Part shown: positions 6,420-14,494 of the stretch, in pieces | Layout of the letters: every line of letters starts with the position of its first letter | Position numbering within the stretch: position 1 is the first letter of the stretch | Assembly: GCA_023269455.1 (NCBI GenBank) | Contig: JAHFTG010000019.1 | Span: 1-15,910, forward strand | Direction of reading: 5' to 3' | Origin: Opitutaceae bacterium | Lineage (GTDB): Bacteria; Verrucomicrobiota; Verrucomicrobiia; Opitutales; Opitutaceae | DNA: 15,910 bases | Notes under the pieces: generated by a model | Told to the model about the DNA's origin: nothing | Seen by the model: the letters and a program-made list of their open reading frames with translations, nothing else | Database searches by the model: none | Made by a program: the position numbers and the translations under genes

Positions 6420-8585
6420 ATGCCCAACGCCCTCGCCGCCGAAAAATCGCCCTATCTGCTTCAACACGCCGACAATCCCGTCGCGTGGATGCCGTGGGGC
6501 GAGGCGGCGTTTGCCAAGGCCCGCTCGGAACAGAAGCCGATCTTTCTGAGTATCGGCTACTCGACCTGCCATTGGTGTCATGTGATGGCGCACGAATCGT
6601 TTGAAAACGACGCCATCGCCACGCTGCTGAACGAGCATTTCGTCTCCATCAAAGTGGACCGCGAGGAGCGGCCCGACGTGGACAAGGTTTACATGACCTA
6701 CGTGCAGGCGATGACCGGCCACGGCGGCTGGCCGCTTTCCGCGTGGCTCACGCCCGAGTTGAAGCCGTTTTTTGGCGGCACGTATTTCCCGCCGGAGGAC
6801 CGGCAGGGGCGCATGGGTTTCCCGTCGCTGCTCAATGCCATCGCGAAGGGCTGGGCGACGGATCGCGCCAAGCTTGTCGCCGAAGGCGACCGGGTGATCG
6901 CGGTGTTAAGCGAACATCGCGACCAGCGTGCGCCGGACGAAACCGGCGTGCCCGACCTGCACGACACCGGCGGCGCGGCGTTTGAGAAATGCTTCGAGTA
7001 TTTCAACGAGAGCTTCGATGCGCAAAACGGCGGCTTCGGCGGCGCGCCCAAGTTCCCGCGCGCTTCGAATCTCAATTTTCTGTTCCGGGCGGCGGCGATT
7101 CAGGGCGTGGCTTCCGAAGCGGGCCAAGAGGCGGTGAAAATGGCGACGACCACGCTGCAACGCATGGCCGAGGGCGGCATCCACGATCATGTGGGCGGCG
7201 GCTTTCACCGCTACTCCGTGGATGACGCGTGGTTCGTGCCGCATTTCGAAAAGATGCTCTACGACCAGGCGCAGATCGCGGTGAACGCCCTCGACGCGCA
7301 CGTGGCGGCAGGCGATGAACGCTTCGCTTGGTTGGCTCGCGGTATTTTTGACTACACGCTGCGCGATCTCGCGGCGCCGGGCGGGGCGTTTTTCTCGGCG
7401 GAGGACGCGGACTCGCTGCTCGAACACGGCAAGCCGGAGCACGCGGAGGGCGCGTTCTATGTGTGGACGCGCGACGAAGTCGTCGCGTTGCTCAAAAACG
7501 ACGCGGCTTTTTTCTGTGACCACTACGGCGTCGCGGCCGAGGGCAATGTGCCGATGTCGCTCGATCCGCAAAATGAGTTCACGGGGAAAAACATTCTCAA
7601 GCAGCGGCGTTCGCTGAGTGAAACCGCGCAGCGGCACGGGTTCACGCCGGCGTTTGCGGTGGAGGTGTTGGTGTCGTCGTTGGAAAAACTGCGCGCGGTG
7701 CGGGCGCAGCGTCCGCGTCCGCATCTCGACGACAAGATCATCACGGCGTGGAACGGGTTGATGATCTCCGCGCTGGCGCGCGGAGCGGTTTCAACGGCGG
7801 AGTGTCTGGCGGACAAGCGCGAGTTTTACCGCGATGCGGCGGTGCGCGCGGCGGAGTTCATCCAGCGTGAACTCTATGACGAGGCGCGGGGCATTCTCTA
7901 TCGTTGCCACCGTGAAGGGCGCGGCGCGAACGAGGGTTTTGCGGAGGATTACGCGTATTTTATCGGCGGGTTGCTCGATCTCTACGAGGCGACGTTCGAC
8001 GTGCGCTGGCTCCAGTGGGCTGAGCGGCTTCAACGGACGATGGATGCATTGTTTTGGGACGAGGCAGGGGGCGGTTATTTCAACTCACGGGCGGACGATG
8101 TGAGCATCGTGCTGCGGTTGAAGGAGGATTACGACGGCGCGGAGCCTTCGCCGAATTCGGTGGCGGCGGCGAATCTGCTGCGGCTGGCGGCGATTTTTCA
8201 CGATGATGCGCTGCGCAGTCGCGCGCGGCGGACGATCGAGGCGTTGCGTGGCCAGTGGGCGAAGACGCCGCAGGCGTTGCCGGAGCTGTTATGCGCGGTC
8301 GAGCGGGCACTGGACGTGCCGTGCCAGGTGGTGATCGCGGGTGATCCGCAAAAGGCCGATTTTCAAGGGCTGGCCGCGACGGTGATCGGGAGGTTTGGGC
8401 CGCGTCGGGCGGTGCTAGCGGCCGATGGAGGAGAGGGCCAGCGCTGGCTGGCGGAGCGGGCGCCGTGGTTGGCCGAGATGAGACCGGTTGACGGGCGGGC
8501 GGCGGCGTATGTGTGCGTTGGCCAGACGTGCCAGGCACCGGTCAGCACCCCCGAACTCCTGCGCGGATTATTGGTCCAAAATTGA
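6420..8585 (+). CDS. DUF255 thioredoxin-like/six-hairpin protein (YyaL/SPATA20 family)
   Basis: The 721-residue protein starts with the family signature NALAAEKSPYLLQHADNPV, then a thioredoxin-like domain (about 1-160) with IGYSTCHWCHVMAHESF. Cys50 and Cys53 form the CxxC pair, and VDREERPDVDKVYM and GGWPLSAWLTPELKPFFGGTYFP follow. The rest (about 190-680) is a helical (alpha/alpha)6-barrel-like region related to sugar epimerases and glycosidases, with GGIHDHVGGGFHRYSVD and WFVPHFEKMLYDQAQ. The C-terminus has the usual CVGQTCQAPV. The length is normal for the family, whose biochemical function is unsettled; redox or carbohydrate-linked roles have been proposed. There is no signal peptide. I chose the ATG before PNALAAEKS over a start 12 codons upstream because it gives the family N-terminus. 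Its stop directly abuts the kinase start. Confidence 0.93.
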   Translation: MPNALAAEKSPYLLQHADNPVAWMPWGEAAFAKARSEQKPIFLSIGYSTCHWCHVMAHESFENDAIATLLNEHFVSIKVDREERPDVDKVYMTYVQAMTGHGGWPLSAWLTPELKPFFGGTYFPPEDRQGRMGFPSLLNAIAKGWATDRAKLVAEGDRVIAVLSEHRDQRAPDETGVPDLHDTGGAAFEKCFEYFNESFDAQNGGFGGAPKFPRASNLNFLFRAAAIQGVASEAGQEAVKMATTTLQRMAEGGIHDHVGGGFHRYSVDDAWFVPHFEKMLYDQAQIAVNALDAHVAAGDERFAWLARGIFDYTLRDLAAPGGAFFSAEDADSLLEHGKPEHAEGAFYVWTRDEVVALLKNDAAFFCDHYGVAAEGNVPMSLDPQNEFTGKNILKQRRSLSETAQRHGFTPAFAVEVLVSSLEKLRAVRAQRPRPHLDDKIITAWNGLMISALARGAVSTAECLADKREFYRDAAVRAAEFIQRELYDEARGILYRCHREGRGANEGFAEDYAYFIGGLLDLYEATFDVRWLQWAERLQRTMDALFWDEAGGGYFNSRADDVSIVLRLKEDYDGAEPSPNSVAAANLLRLAAIFHDDALRSRARRTIEALRGQWAKTPQALPELLCAVERALDVPCQVVIAGDPQKADFQGLAATVIGRFGPRRAVLAADGGEGQRWLAERAPWLAEMRPVDGRAAAYVCVGQTCQAPVSTPELLRGLLVQN

Positions 8586-11500
8586 ATGGTTCCGAGCGGT
8601 GATGAATGGACTTCCATCAAAGACGCCGCTCTAGTGGCGGGGTTGGATTCAACTGCAAAGCCATCGCGCGCCCCTCTTTGGTTGTCCATTCCCGGCATGA
8701 TGCTCATGGCATTGGCGGTCGTGGTGCTTCTGTTTTGGGCCACGGGGAGTAGCGCTAAGATGGTGCTTTCGGCCAATGAGACGCCGATGGTGGTAAACAC
8801 GGCGCTTTGTTTTTTTGTCATCGGGGTGGGATTTTTAGCCAAGGTATCGGACAGGCTTGGCGTGACGCGGATCGCGGGCGTGGCCGTGGCCCTGATCGCA
8901 TTGGCGAACGGGTTTGAACATGCGACCGGCCAGAACCTGGGCATCGATGAATTTTTATTCAGCGGTGGCGGCGGGACTTTTCCGGGGCGGATGTCGGTTC
9001 CTGCGGCGGGGGTAATTTTTTTTGCCGGGATCGGAGTGTTTTTTTTGGGCATGCGCCAGCCGTGGACACGTCTTCTCGGGTTGCTGGCCGGGTTGATCAT
9101 GGCGGTGGCGTTTGTGGGGTTGTGCGGCTATCTCACGGGGTTATCGGTGGCGTATTCCTGGGGGCAGCCGATTCACATGGCGCTGCTTACTTGTCTGGGG
9201 CTGTTGATCATTGCGGCGGGGCTCTTCGGCTGGACGCTGGCCGGTTCGCGCGGGCAGGGCGGGGTGGAGCAGAGTCTGATGCCGTTTTTCATTACGGCGG
9301 GGGCGGTTTGTGTGGTGGTGGCCTTCATCTCCTTCGCGAGCATCCGGCTTCAGGAAAAAATGACCGACTGGGTGGGGCATACCGAGCGAGTCATCACCAC
9401 GGTCAACGTGATGGAGCTGCGTATCTCGCAGATCGAGTCGGCCGTGCGCGGCTATGTGATCACCGGCGATAAGAGCTATCTCGATGGCCGCCAGGAAAAG
9501 GCGGCGGACGCCCGGGAGAAACTGGAGGCGTTGCGCGTGCTGGTCATGGACGATCCCGTGCAGGTTGCCCGGGTGGTCGCCCTTCTTCCTGTAGTAAACG
9601 CGAAAATCGCCCGCAACGATGCGGTGTTCGCCTCCTGCCTGGCCGGGGACCAGGCGGCCGCCGCCGCGATTATTTCCAACAAAGCCGGCCAGAGCATGAC
9701 CAAGGAAATCCGTCGCATCACGGGGGATATCGAGAGCGAAGAGCGGAAGCTGCTCACTTTGCGGGAAAGGGCGGCCATGCGGTCCGCACGCCAGACGCGC
9801 GGGGTGATTTTATTGGGTGGCAGTCTTACGCTCGGGTTGCTCGCTGCGGCCTTGTTCATCGTTCGACGAAACACGAAAGCCCGCGGTCTCGCGGAGGAGG
9901 CGCTACAGGCGTTGAATCAACGGCTCAATCAGCAGGTGCATGAGCGGACGACCGCGCAAGCCGAGTTGCAGGGTGTGCTGAACGGCACCGATTACAGCAT
10001 CATCGAGACTGATGTTTCCGGGCGCGTGCTGCTGTTCAACAAGGGCGCTGAAAAGATGCTGGGCTACACGCAGGCGGAGATGATCGGACGGACTAAGACT
10101 GCGGAGCTCCTTCACGACGCCGCCGAAGTGGCGGCCCGCGCGGCGGAACTCGCCGCGCAGCTCGGCCGCCCGGTGGAGGCGAGCCTGGAGGCTTTCACGG
10201 CCCGTGCGCGCATGGGGGAAACGGACGTGCGGGAGTGGACCTATGTACGCAAGGATGGAGGCCGGATTCCGGTGCTGCTCTCTGTCACCGGCCTGCGTGA
10301 CGAGACAGGTGAGGTCACGCGTTTCCTCGGCGTGGCCGCCGACCTGAGCGCGTTGAAGCAAGCCGAACAACGGGCGCGTGCGCTGGAGTTGAAATTCCGT
10401 TCTGCGGTCGATGCGAGTGTGGACGCTTTCTATCTGATGGAAGCGGTGAGGGACGAGGCGGGCATGGTGGTGGATTTCACCATAACCGATGTGAATGACC
10501 TGGGGGCAAAGCGCATCAAGCTGCCGCGGGCGGAGGTTATCGGACGTCGCATGCAATCGTTCGGCGTCCAGCCGAACAGACGCACGATTCTGGAGAGTTA
10601 TACGAGGGTGCTTGAAACGGGCGTGCCGTGGGATGATGAAGTCGAAGTCGTCACGCTGGACGGCGGGAAGGCGTGGCGCCGCCTGATGGTCGTTCCGGTG
10701 GCCGGCGGCATCGCGGTGTGGTCGCACGACGTCACCGCGCGCAAGCGGGACGAGACGGCGCTACGGACGAGCGAGGAGCAGTTCCGAAACGCCTTCGACT
10801 TCGCCGGCATCGGCATGGCGATCGTGGGGCTCGACGGAGGCTGGGTGCGCGTGAACACGGCGCTCTGCGAGATCATCGGCTACGATGAGCGCACGCTGCT
10901 CGCGAAGACCTTTCTGGACATCACGCATCCCGCCGATCTCGACGCCGACCTCGACCATGTGCGCTCGTTGCTCGCGGGAGAGGTGCGCTTTTATACGATG
11001 GAAAAACGCTATTTTCATCGCGAGGGCCATGTCGTGTGGGTGCGGCTCACCGCGTCGATCGTGCGGGACGATACCGGCACGCCGCTGCATTTCGTTTCGC
11101 AGATCGAGGACATCACCGAGCGGAAAATGCTCGCTGAAAACCTCGCGAAGGCCCGCGACGAGGCGCTGGCCGCATCGCGCATGAAATCGGAGTTCCTCGC
11201 CAACATGAGCCACGAGATCCGCACGCCGATGAACGGCATCATCGGCATGTCCGGCCTGCTCATGGATACGGAGCTCACCATCGAGCAGCGCGAGATGGGG
11301 AACGTGATCCAGCACAGCGCCGAGGGGCTGCTCAACATCATCAACGACATCCTCGATTTCTCAAAGATCGAGGCGGGCAAGCTCCGCATCGAGCCCACGG
11401 AATTCGATCTGCGCGAGGTGGTCGAGGAGACGCTCGCACTGCTCGCGCCACGCGCCCACGAGAAGGGGGTGGAGCTGATCTGCGACTTCGACGACCGGCT

Positions 11501-12746
11501 CGCGCATCATCTGCTGGGCGACGCCGGCCGGCTGCGGCAGGTGCTCATCAATCTCGTGGGCAATGCCGTGAAATTCACCGAACGGGGCGAAGTGCAGGCC
11601 CGCGTGAGCCTGGTGCGGGAGAATCCCACCGAGGTCACTTTCCGCTGCGAAGTGGACGACACCGGCGTCGGTATTCTGCCCGAGGCGCAGACGATTCTTT
11701 TTCAGCCGTTCACGCAGGCCGACGGCACCACGACGCGTCGTTTTGGAGGCACGGGACTCGGGCTGGCCATCTCGCGGCAGTTGATCGGGCTGATGGGCGG
11801 CGAGATCGATTTCGAAAGCGAGGCGGGGCGCGGTTCCAAATTCTGGTTTGAACTCTCGCTTAAACGCTCGGCGACGAGCGTGGAAGTAGCGGAGCGCCGC
11901 CTGCCGCCCGGCCTGCGTGCGCTGGTCGTTGATGACAACGGCACCAATCGTCGCATCCTTGCCGCCCAGCTCGGTTCGTTTGGGATCGAGGTCGAGATGC
12001 TGGCCGATCCGACGCGGTTTCTCCCCGGGCTCATCGAGCGGCGCGCAGCCGGCGCACCCTTCGATGTGGGCGTGCTTGACTGGAATATGCCGCAGCTCGA
12101 TGGCCTCGATCTCGCGCTCCAGATCCGCGCGCGTCCCGAGTTCACCCATCTGCCGCTGATCATGCTTTCCTCCGCCGGGCATCTGGCGAACCCGGAGCGG
12201 GTCGAGCAGGCGAATTTTGCCGCGTTGCTCACGAAGCCGGTGCGCGTTGCTCATCTTTTTCGCAGTCTTACCGCGATCCTCGGGAAAAAATCCACCTCGC
12301 CGGCCAGAACCATCAATCCCGGCTGGACCATCGTGCAACGTCCCGCGGGTTCAGGCCTGCGTCTGCTGATGGCCGAGGATAACCGCACCAACCAAGCCGT
12401 CGCCCGCCGCATCCTGGAGAAAATGGGGCACGTGGTCGATGTGGTGGAAAACGGCGCCGAGGCGCTCACGTGGCTCGCGCAAAAATCCTACGATGCCGTG
12501 CTGATGGATTGCCAGATGCCGGGGATGGATGGCTACGAGGCGACGCGGCGCATCCGTGCGGGCCAGGTCGAAGGCGTCGCCCGCGACATCCCGGTCATCG
12601 CCCTGACGGCCTACGCCATGGCCGACGACAGGCTCAAATGCCTTCAGGCCGGCATGAGCGACTACGTTGCAAAGCCCATCAGGCCGGATGATTTGCACGA
12701 GGCGTTTTTGCGCAGCGGCCTGCTCGGCGCATCGGGGTCGGCGTGA
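8586..12746 (+). CDS. Membrane hybrid sensor histidine kinase (7TM-CHASE3-3xPAS-HisKA-HATPase-2xREC)
   Basis: The 1386-residue inner-membrane sensor has seven predicted N-terminal membrane segments (about 31-54, 68-87, 93-110, 138-156, 162-186, 196-220, 231-253). A CHASE3-like domain (about 254-404, with QIESAVRGYVITGD) and an eighth segment (406-426) follow. Three PAS domains occupy about 460-590, 600-715 and 730-850. HisKA has phospho-acceptor His876 in HEIRTPMNG. The ATPase domain has Asn993 (N box), DDTGVG (1024-1029) and FGGTGLG (1053-1059). REC1 has Asp1116/Asp1117 and acceptor Asp1165; REC2 has Glu1264/Asp1265 and acceptor Asp1308. All phosphorelay residues look intact, and no Hpt domain is present. 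Signal and target are unknown. It begins directly after the DUF255 stop and is followed by a stand-alone regulator and slyX, its likely operon partners. Confidence 0.95.
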   Translation: MVPSGDEWTSIKDAALVAGLDSTAKPSRAPLWLSIPGMMLMALAVVVLLFWATGSSAKMVLSANETPMVVNTALCFFVIGVGFLAKVSDRLGVTRIAGVAVALIALANGFEHATGQNLGIDEFLFSGGGGTFPGRMSVPAAGVIFFAGIGVFFLGMRQPWTRLLGLLAGLIMAVAFVGLCGYLTGLSVAYSWGQPIHMALLTCLGLLIIAAGLFGWTLAGSRGQGGVEQSLMPFFITAGAVCVVVAFISFASIRLQEKMTDWVGHTERVITTVNVMELRISQIESAVRGYVITGDKSYLDGRQEKAADAREKLEALRVLVMDDPVQVARVVALLPVVNAKIARNDAVFASCLAGDQAAAAAIISNKAGQSMTKEIRRITGDIESEERKLLTLRERAAMRSARQTRGVILLGGSLTLGLLAAALFIVRRNTKARGLAEEALQALNQRLNQQVHERTTAQAELQGVLNGTDYSIIETDVSGRVLLFNKGAEKMLGYTQAEMIGRTKTAELLHDAAEVAARAAELAAQLGRPVEASLEAFTARARMGETDVREWTYVRKDGGRIPVLLSVTGLRDETGEVTRFLGVAADLSALKQAEQRARALELKFRSAVDASVDAFYLMEAVRDEAGMVVDFTITDVNDLGAKRIKLPRAEVIGRRMQSFGVQPNRRTILESYTRVLETGVPWDDEVEVVTLDGGKAWRRLMVVPVAGGIAVWSHDVTARKRDETALRTSEEQFRNAFDFAGIGMAIVGLDGGWVRVNTALCEIIGYDERTLLAKTFLDITHPADLDADLDHVRSLLAGEVRFYTMEKRYFHREGHVVWVRLTASIVRDDTGTPLHFVSQIEDITERKMLAENLAKARDEALAASRMKSEFLANMSHEIRTPMNGIIGMSGLLMDTELTIEQREMGNVIQHSAEGLLNIINDILDFSKIEAGKLRIEPTEFDLREVVEETLALLAPRAHEKGVELICDFDDRLAHHLLGDAGRLRQVLINLVGNAVKFTERGEVQARVSLVRENPTEVTFRCEVDDTGVGILPEAQTILFQPFTQADGTTTRRFGGTGLGLAISRQLIGLMGGEIDFESEAGRGSKFWFELSLKRSATSVEVAERRLPPGLRALVVDDNGTNRRILAAQLGSFGIEVEMLADPTRFLPGLIERRAAGAPFDVGVLDWNMPQLDGLDLALQIRARPEFTHLPLIMLSSAGHLANPERVEQANFAALLTKPVRVAHLFRSLTAILGKKSTSPARTINPGWTIVQRPAGSGLRLLMAEDNRTNQAVARRILEKMGHVVDVVENGAEALTWLAQKSYDAVLMDCQMPGMDGYEATRRIRAGQVEGVARDIPVIALTAYAMADDRLKCLQAGMSDYVAKPIRPDDLHEAFLRSGLLGASGSA

Positions 12747-12819
12747 ATTTGCCGGGCCGGGCCGCGAGACCGCGCTCGACTGCGCGGCTTGTTCGCCCTT
12801 AGCTCAATCGCAATCCCTT

Positions 12820-13434
12820 GTGAAAATTCTTGCCGTAGAAGATGATCCCGTCGCCCGGGCGGTTCTCCACCAGGCACTCCTGCGTCTGGGGCACGAAGTG
12901 ATCGATGCGCGCGACGGTGCGGAGGCCCTGCGCCTGCTGGAAAACGAGCCGGTGCGCGTGATCGTGAGCGACTGGACGATGCCCGAGATGGACGGTCTCG
13001 CATTGTGCCGGGCGGTGCGCGGGCGCGTCGAGGCCGACTACGTTTATTTCATCCTGCTCACCGGGCGCACGGCCGATGTGGACAATCAGCGTGAAGCCAT
13101 CGAGGCGGGGGTGGACGATTTCCTTTCAAAGCCTCTCAACTCGCAGGACATCTGGATGCGCCTGCGCGTGGCCGAGCGCATCCTGCGTTACGCGACCGAG
13201 GTGCGCCAGTTGGAGGCGTTTCTCCCCATCTGCGGTTACTGCAAAAAAGTGCGCGACGACCAAAATTACTGGCAGCAGATCGAGAGCTACATCAACGAGC
13301 GCACCGGCACCGATTTCAGCCATTCCGTATGCCCGGACTGCTACCAACGCGTCGTGATGCCCGAGTTGGATAAATTACGCGCCACATCCGTTTCCGCGCC
13401 TCCGGCCAAGCCCCATGTCGAGCGAAAGAATTGA
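12820..13434 (+). CDS. Response regulator with C-terminal CxxC...CPDC module
   Basis: From the GTG start the protein is 204 residues. A canonical receiver domain covers 1-120: acidic pair Asp8/Asp9 (VEDDP), acceptor Asp51 (VSDWTMPEMDG), Thr81 and Lys104 (SKPLNSQD). Instead of a DNA-binding domain it has LEAFLPICGYCKKVRDDQNYW and EFSH-like DFSHSVCPDCYQRV. This gives two CxxC pairs, Cys138/Cys141 and Cys171/Cys174, plus His168. The same module is recurrent at the ends of PAS and REC proteins in environmental bacteria, from memory, and looks like a small metal (zinc) site or a redox switch; its function is unknown. Further in-frame sequence runs back to 12667 but would overlap the kinase, and only from the GTG does it read like a receiver (KILAVEDDP). 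It begins 73 bp after the kinase and overlaps slyX by 20 bp. Confidence 0.9.
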   Translation: MKILAVEDDPVARAVLHQALLRLGHEVIDARDGAEALRLLENEPVRVIVSDWTMPEMDGLALCRAVRGRVEADYVYFILLTGRTADVDNQREAIEAGVDDFLSKPLNSQDIWMRLRVAERILRYATEVRQLEAFLPICGYCKKVRDDQNYWQQIESYINERTGTDFSHSVCPDCYQRVVMPELDKLRATSVSAPPAKPHVERKN

Positions 13435-13615
13435 TCGCCTGGAAGAGCGGCTCGCGTGGTTCGAGCGCCACGTGACCGAGCAGGACAAAGTCATGCTGGA
13501 ACTGGCCGAAGAACTCGCGCGCCTGCGCCGTGAACTGGTCGCCCTGCGCAGCCGGAGCGAAGCGGGCGGCCCGGGTGATCTGCTGGCGGGCGACGAGCGG
13601 CCTCCGCATTACTGA
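13415..13615 (+). CDS. slyX: SlyX family protein
   Basis: The 66-residue protein is a predicted coiled coil throughout its first 48 residues: IDRLEERLAWFERHVTEQDK, then LELAEELARLRRELVALRSR. A short loop and the family's terminal PPHY follow. This combination of heptads plus PPHY is diagnostic of SlyX, a small cytosolic protein of unknown function found across bacteria. The length is in the usual 65-75 range. Its ATG lies inside the end of the response regulator gene (20-bp overlap, different frame), so translation is probably coupled. It ends the operon that starts with the DUF255 gene; the downstream neighbour is convergent. Whether the kinase-regulator pair is functionally linked to it cannot be said from the sequence. 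Confidence 0.85.
   Translation: MSSERIDRLEERLAWFERHVTEQDKVMLELAEELARLRRELVALRSRSEAGGPGDLLAGDERPPHY
13571..13584 (+). repeat. 14-bp direct repeat, copy 1
   Basis: CCGGGTGATCTGCT occurs here inside the 3' end of slyX and again at 13634-13647, 63 bp downstream. The two copies are identical over 14 bases. Confidence 0.5.
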
Positions 13616-13633
13616 TCCCCGGGATGACGCACG

Positions 13634-13647
13634 CCGGGTGATCTGCT
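13634..13647 (+). repeat. 14-bp direct repeat, copy 2
   Basis: This second copy of CCGGGTGATCTGCT lies in the spacer between slyX and the lipoprotein gene, touching the lipoprotein stop codon. GTGA and TCAC flanking TCTGC allow a small hairpin. No T run is present, so I do not call a terminator. Confidence 0.45.
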
Positions 13648-14087
13648 CACGGCAGGGTCACGCGGCCCTCATCCACCGTCTTGTAGTCGAAGAGGTCGTC
13701 GTCCCAGTTTAAGCGCAATGTGCTTTTCAGGTTATAGAGGGTTGAGCCCGGGTGGGCGGCCGCGAAGCGGGTGACTTTTTCGGCGGCCGGGCCTGTAAGC
13801 GCACTTACTTCCACGACCGTGCCCAGCGGCGGTATCCCGAGCGCCTTCTTGGTTTTGATGACGCCCATGAGGGTTCCATCGAGCGAGAGCGTGTGCTCGG
13901 CGCTGGCCACGACCAGTGGCACGTTGTTTGGGTTGACGAACAACAGCGTGATCTCGGTTCCCTTCTCGGAGGGTGCGATGGACTTGATGCGCACACCGAC
14001 TTTTTCAAGTTTCGGGGCGGAGCTGCATCCGGCCAGCGTCAACAAACCGAGGGCGAAAGTGGCAAGGGCGAGAGTGCGCGTAAACAT
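13647..14087 (-). CDS. LEA14/WHy-domain lipoprotein
   Basis: From the ATG before FTRTLALATF the product is 146 residues. It has a short positive N-terminus, a hydrophobic stretch and the lipobox LAGC, with lipidated Cys21, so it should be anchored to a membrane after signal peptidase II cleavage. The mature part is a beta-rich LEA type 2/WHy-like domain: VGVRIKSIAPSEKGTEITLL, FVNPNNVPLVVASAEHTLSL, IPPLGTVVEVSALTG and YNLKSTLRLNWDDDLFDYK. The NPN turn after the first strands is typical of this fold. Family members occur in plant desiccation proteins and in many bacterial lipoproteins without known function. A longer reading from a TTG at 14123 adds a charged leader that spoils the signal peptide. 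The gene is convergent with slyX, and no Shine-Dalgarno is seen. Confidence 0.8.
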   Translation of the reverse strand: MFTRTLALATFALGLLTLAGCSSAPKLEKVGVRIKSIAPSEKGTEITLLFVNPNNVPLVVASAEHTLSLDGTLMGVIKTKKALGIPPLGTVVEVSALTGPAAEKVTRFAAAHPGSTLYNLKSTLRLNWDDDLFDYKTVDEGRVTLP

Positions 14088-14178
14088 GCGCGAAAACCAA
14101 AGGCGTCTTTTCGCGCGGTGCAAACCCGCAGACGCATCCGGGTGGTATTCGGGTGTTTTTCCACCCGCAGCCGGAAAC

Positions 14179-14445
14179 TCAGAAAATCGAAAACGCCTGC
14201 GCGCTCTCGATGGCGATCCACGCCGCGCCGGCCGTCAGCGATGTGGCGATGGCCAGACGCGTGAATTTTTGCCGGCGCAGGCGGCGGTCATGCCGGTCGG
14301 GATGATGCCGCACGGCGGACCCGCTCGATGAGATGAAGCTGACGAACTGGGCGTTGCGCACGACCGTCGTGCGGATGGTGCGGTTGTCCACCCGGCCCAT
14401 GCGGACCGGCGGACGACGAAAAAAATGGAGCAACGCGCGCAACAC
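14179..14445 (-). CDS. Small Arg-rich hypothetical protein with C-terminal membrane segment
   Basis: I do not recognise this protein. Using the GTG at 14445 it has 88 residues. Other starts are TTG at 14460 (93 residues) and ATG at 14400 (73 residues, MGRVDNRTIRTTVVRN); none has a Shine-Dalgarno. The first two thirds are basic, including the run HHPDRHDRRLRRQKFTR. The end is hydrophobic, LAIATSLTAGAAWIAIESAQ, enough for one membrane span, so a tail-anchored protein with a basic cytosolic face is plausible. It lies 91 bp upstream of the lipoprotein gene on the same strand and is divergent from lysA. Nothing else competes for this stretch on either strand except shadow frames. It could be a spurious frame in GC-rich DNA, so existence is only moderately likely. 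Confidence 0.4.
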   Translation of the reverse strand: MLRALLHFFRRPPVRMGRVDNRTIRTTVVRNAQFVSFISSSGSAVRHHPDRHDRRLRRQKFTRLAIATSLTAGAAWIAIESAQAFSIF

Positions 14446-14474
14446 GAGTCTAGGACCCAAAATTAGGGTGGTTT

Positions 14475-14494
14475 TTTCAAGGGGAAACTTGAAA
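14475..14494 (+). promoter_or_regulatory. Inverted repeat in the lysA upstream region
   Basis: The perfect 7-base arms TTTCAAG (14475-14481) and CTTGAAA (14488-14494) surround GGGAAA, 37 bp before the lysA start. No T run follows on either strand, so it is more likely an operator or leader structure than a terminator. No clear -10/-35 pair was found. Confidence 0.4.

Noticed and set aside
6906..7724. 272-residue minus-strand open frame
   Set aside because: It is antisense to the DUF255 gene, Arg/His-rich, with no motif.
8363..9100. 245-residue minus-strand open frame across the DUF255-kinase junction
   Set aside because: It is antisense to two genes with clear domains, and its Pro/Thr/Ser-rich composition is typical of shadow frames.
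11361..12338. 325-residue minus-strand open frame
   Set aside because: It is antisense to the HisKA/HATPase/REC region of the kinase, with no domain features.
12747..12819. GC-rich spacer between the kinase and regulator with possible stems
   Set aside because: No T run, promoter elements or conserved structure could be recognised; it is probably only a leader with random GC pairing.
14139..14167. Possible terminator: CGGGTGG paired with CCACCCG in the gap between the two minus-strand genes
   Set aside because: The loop is 15 bases and there is no T run in the direction of transcription; it does not meet intrinsic terminator criteria.
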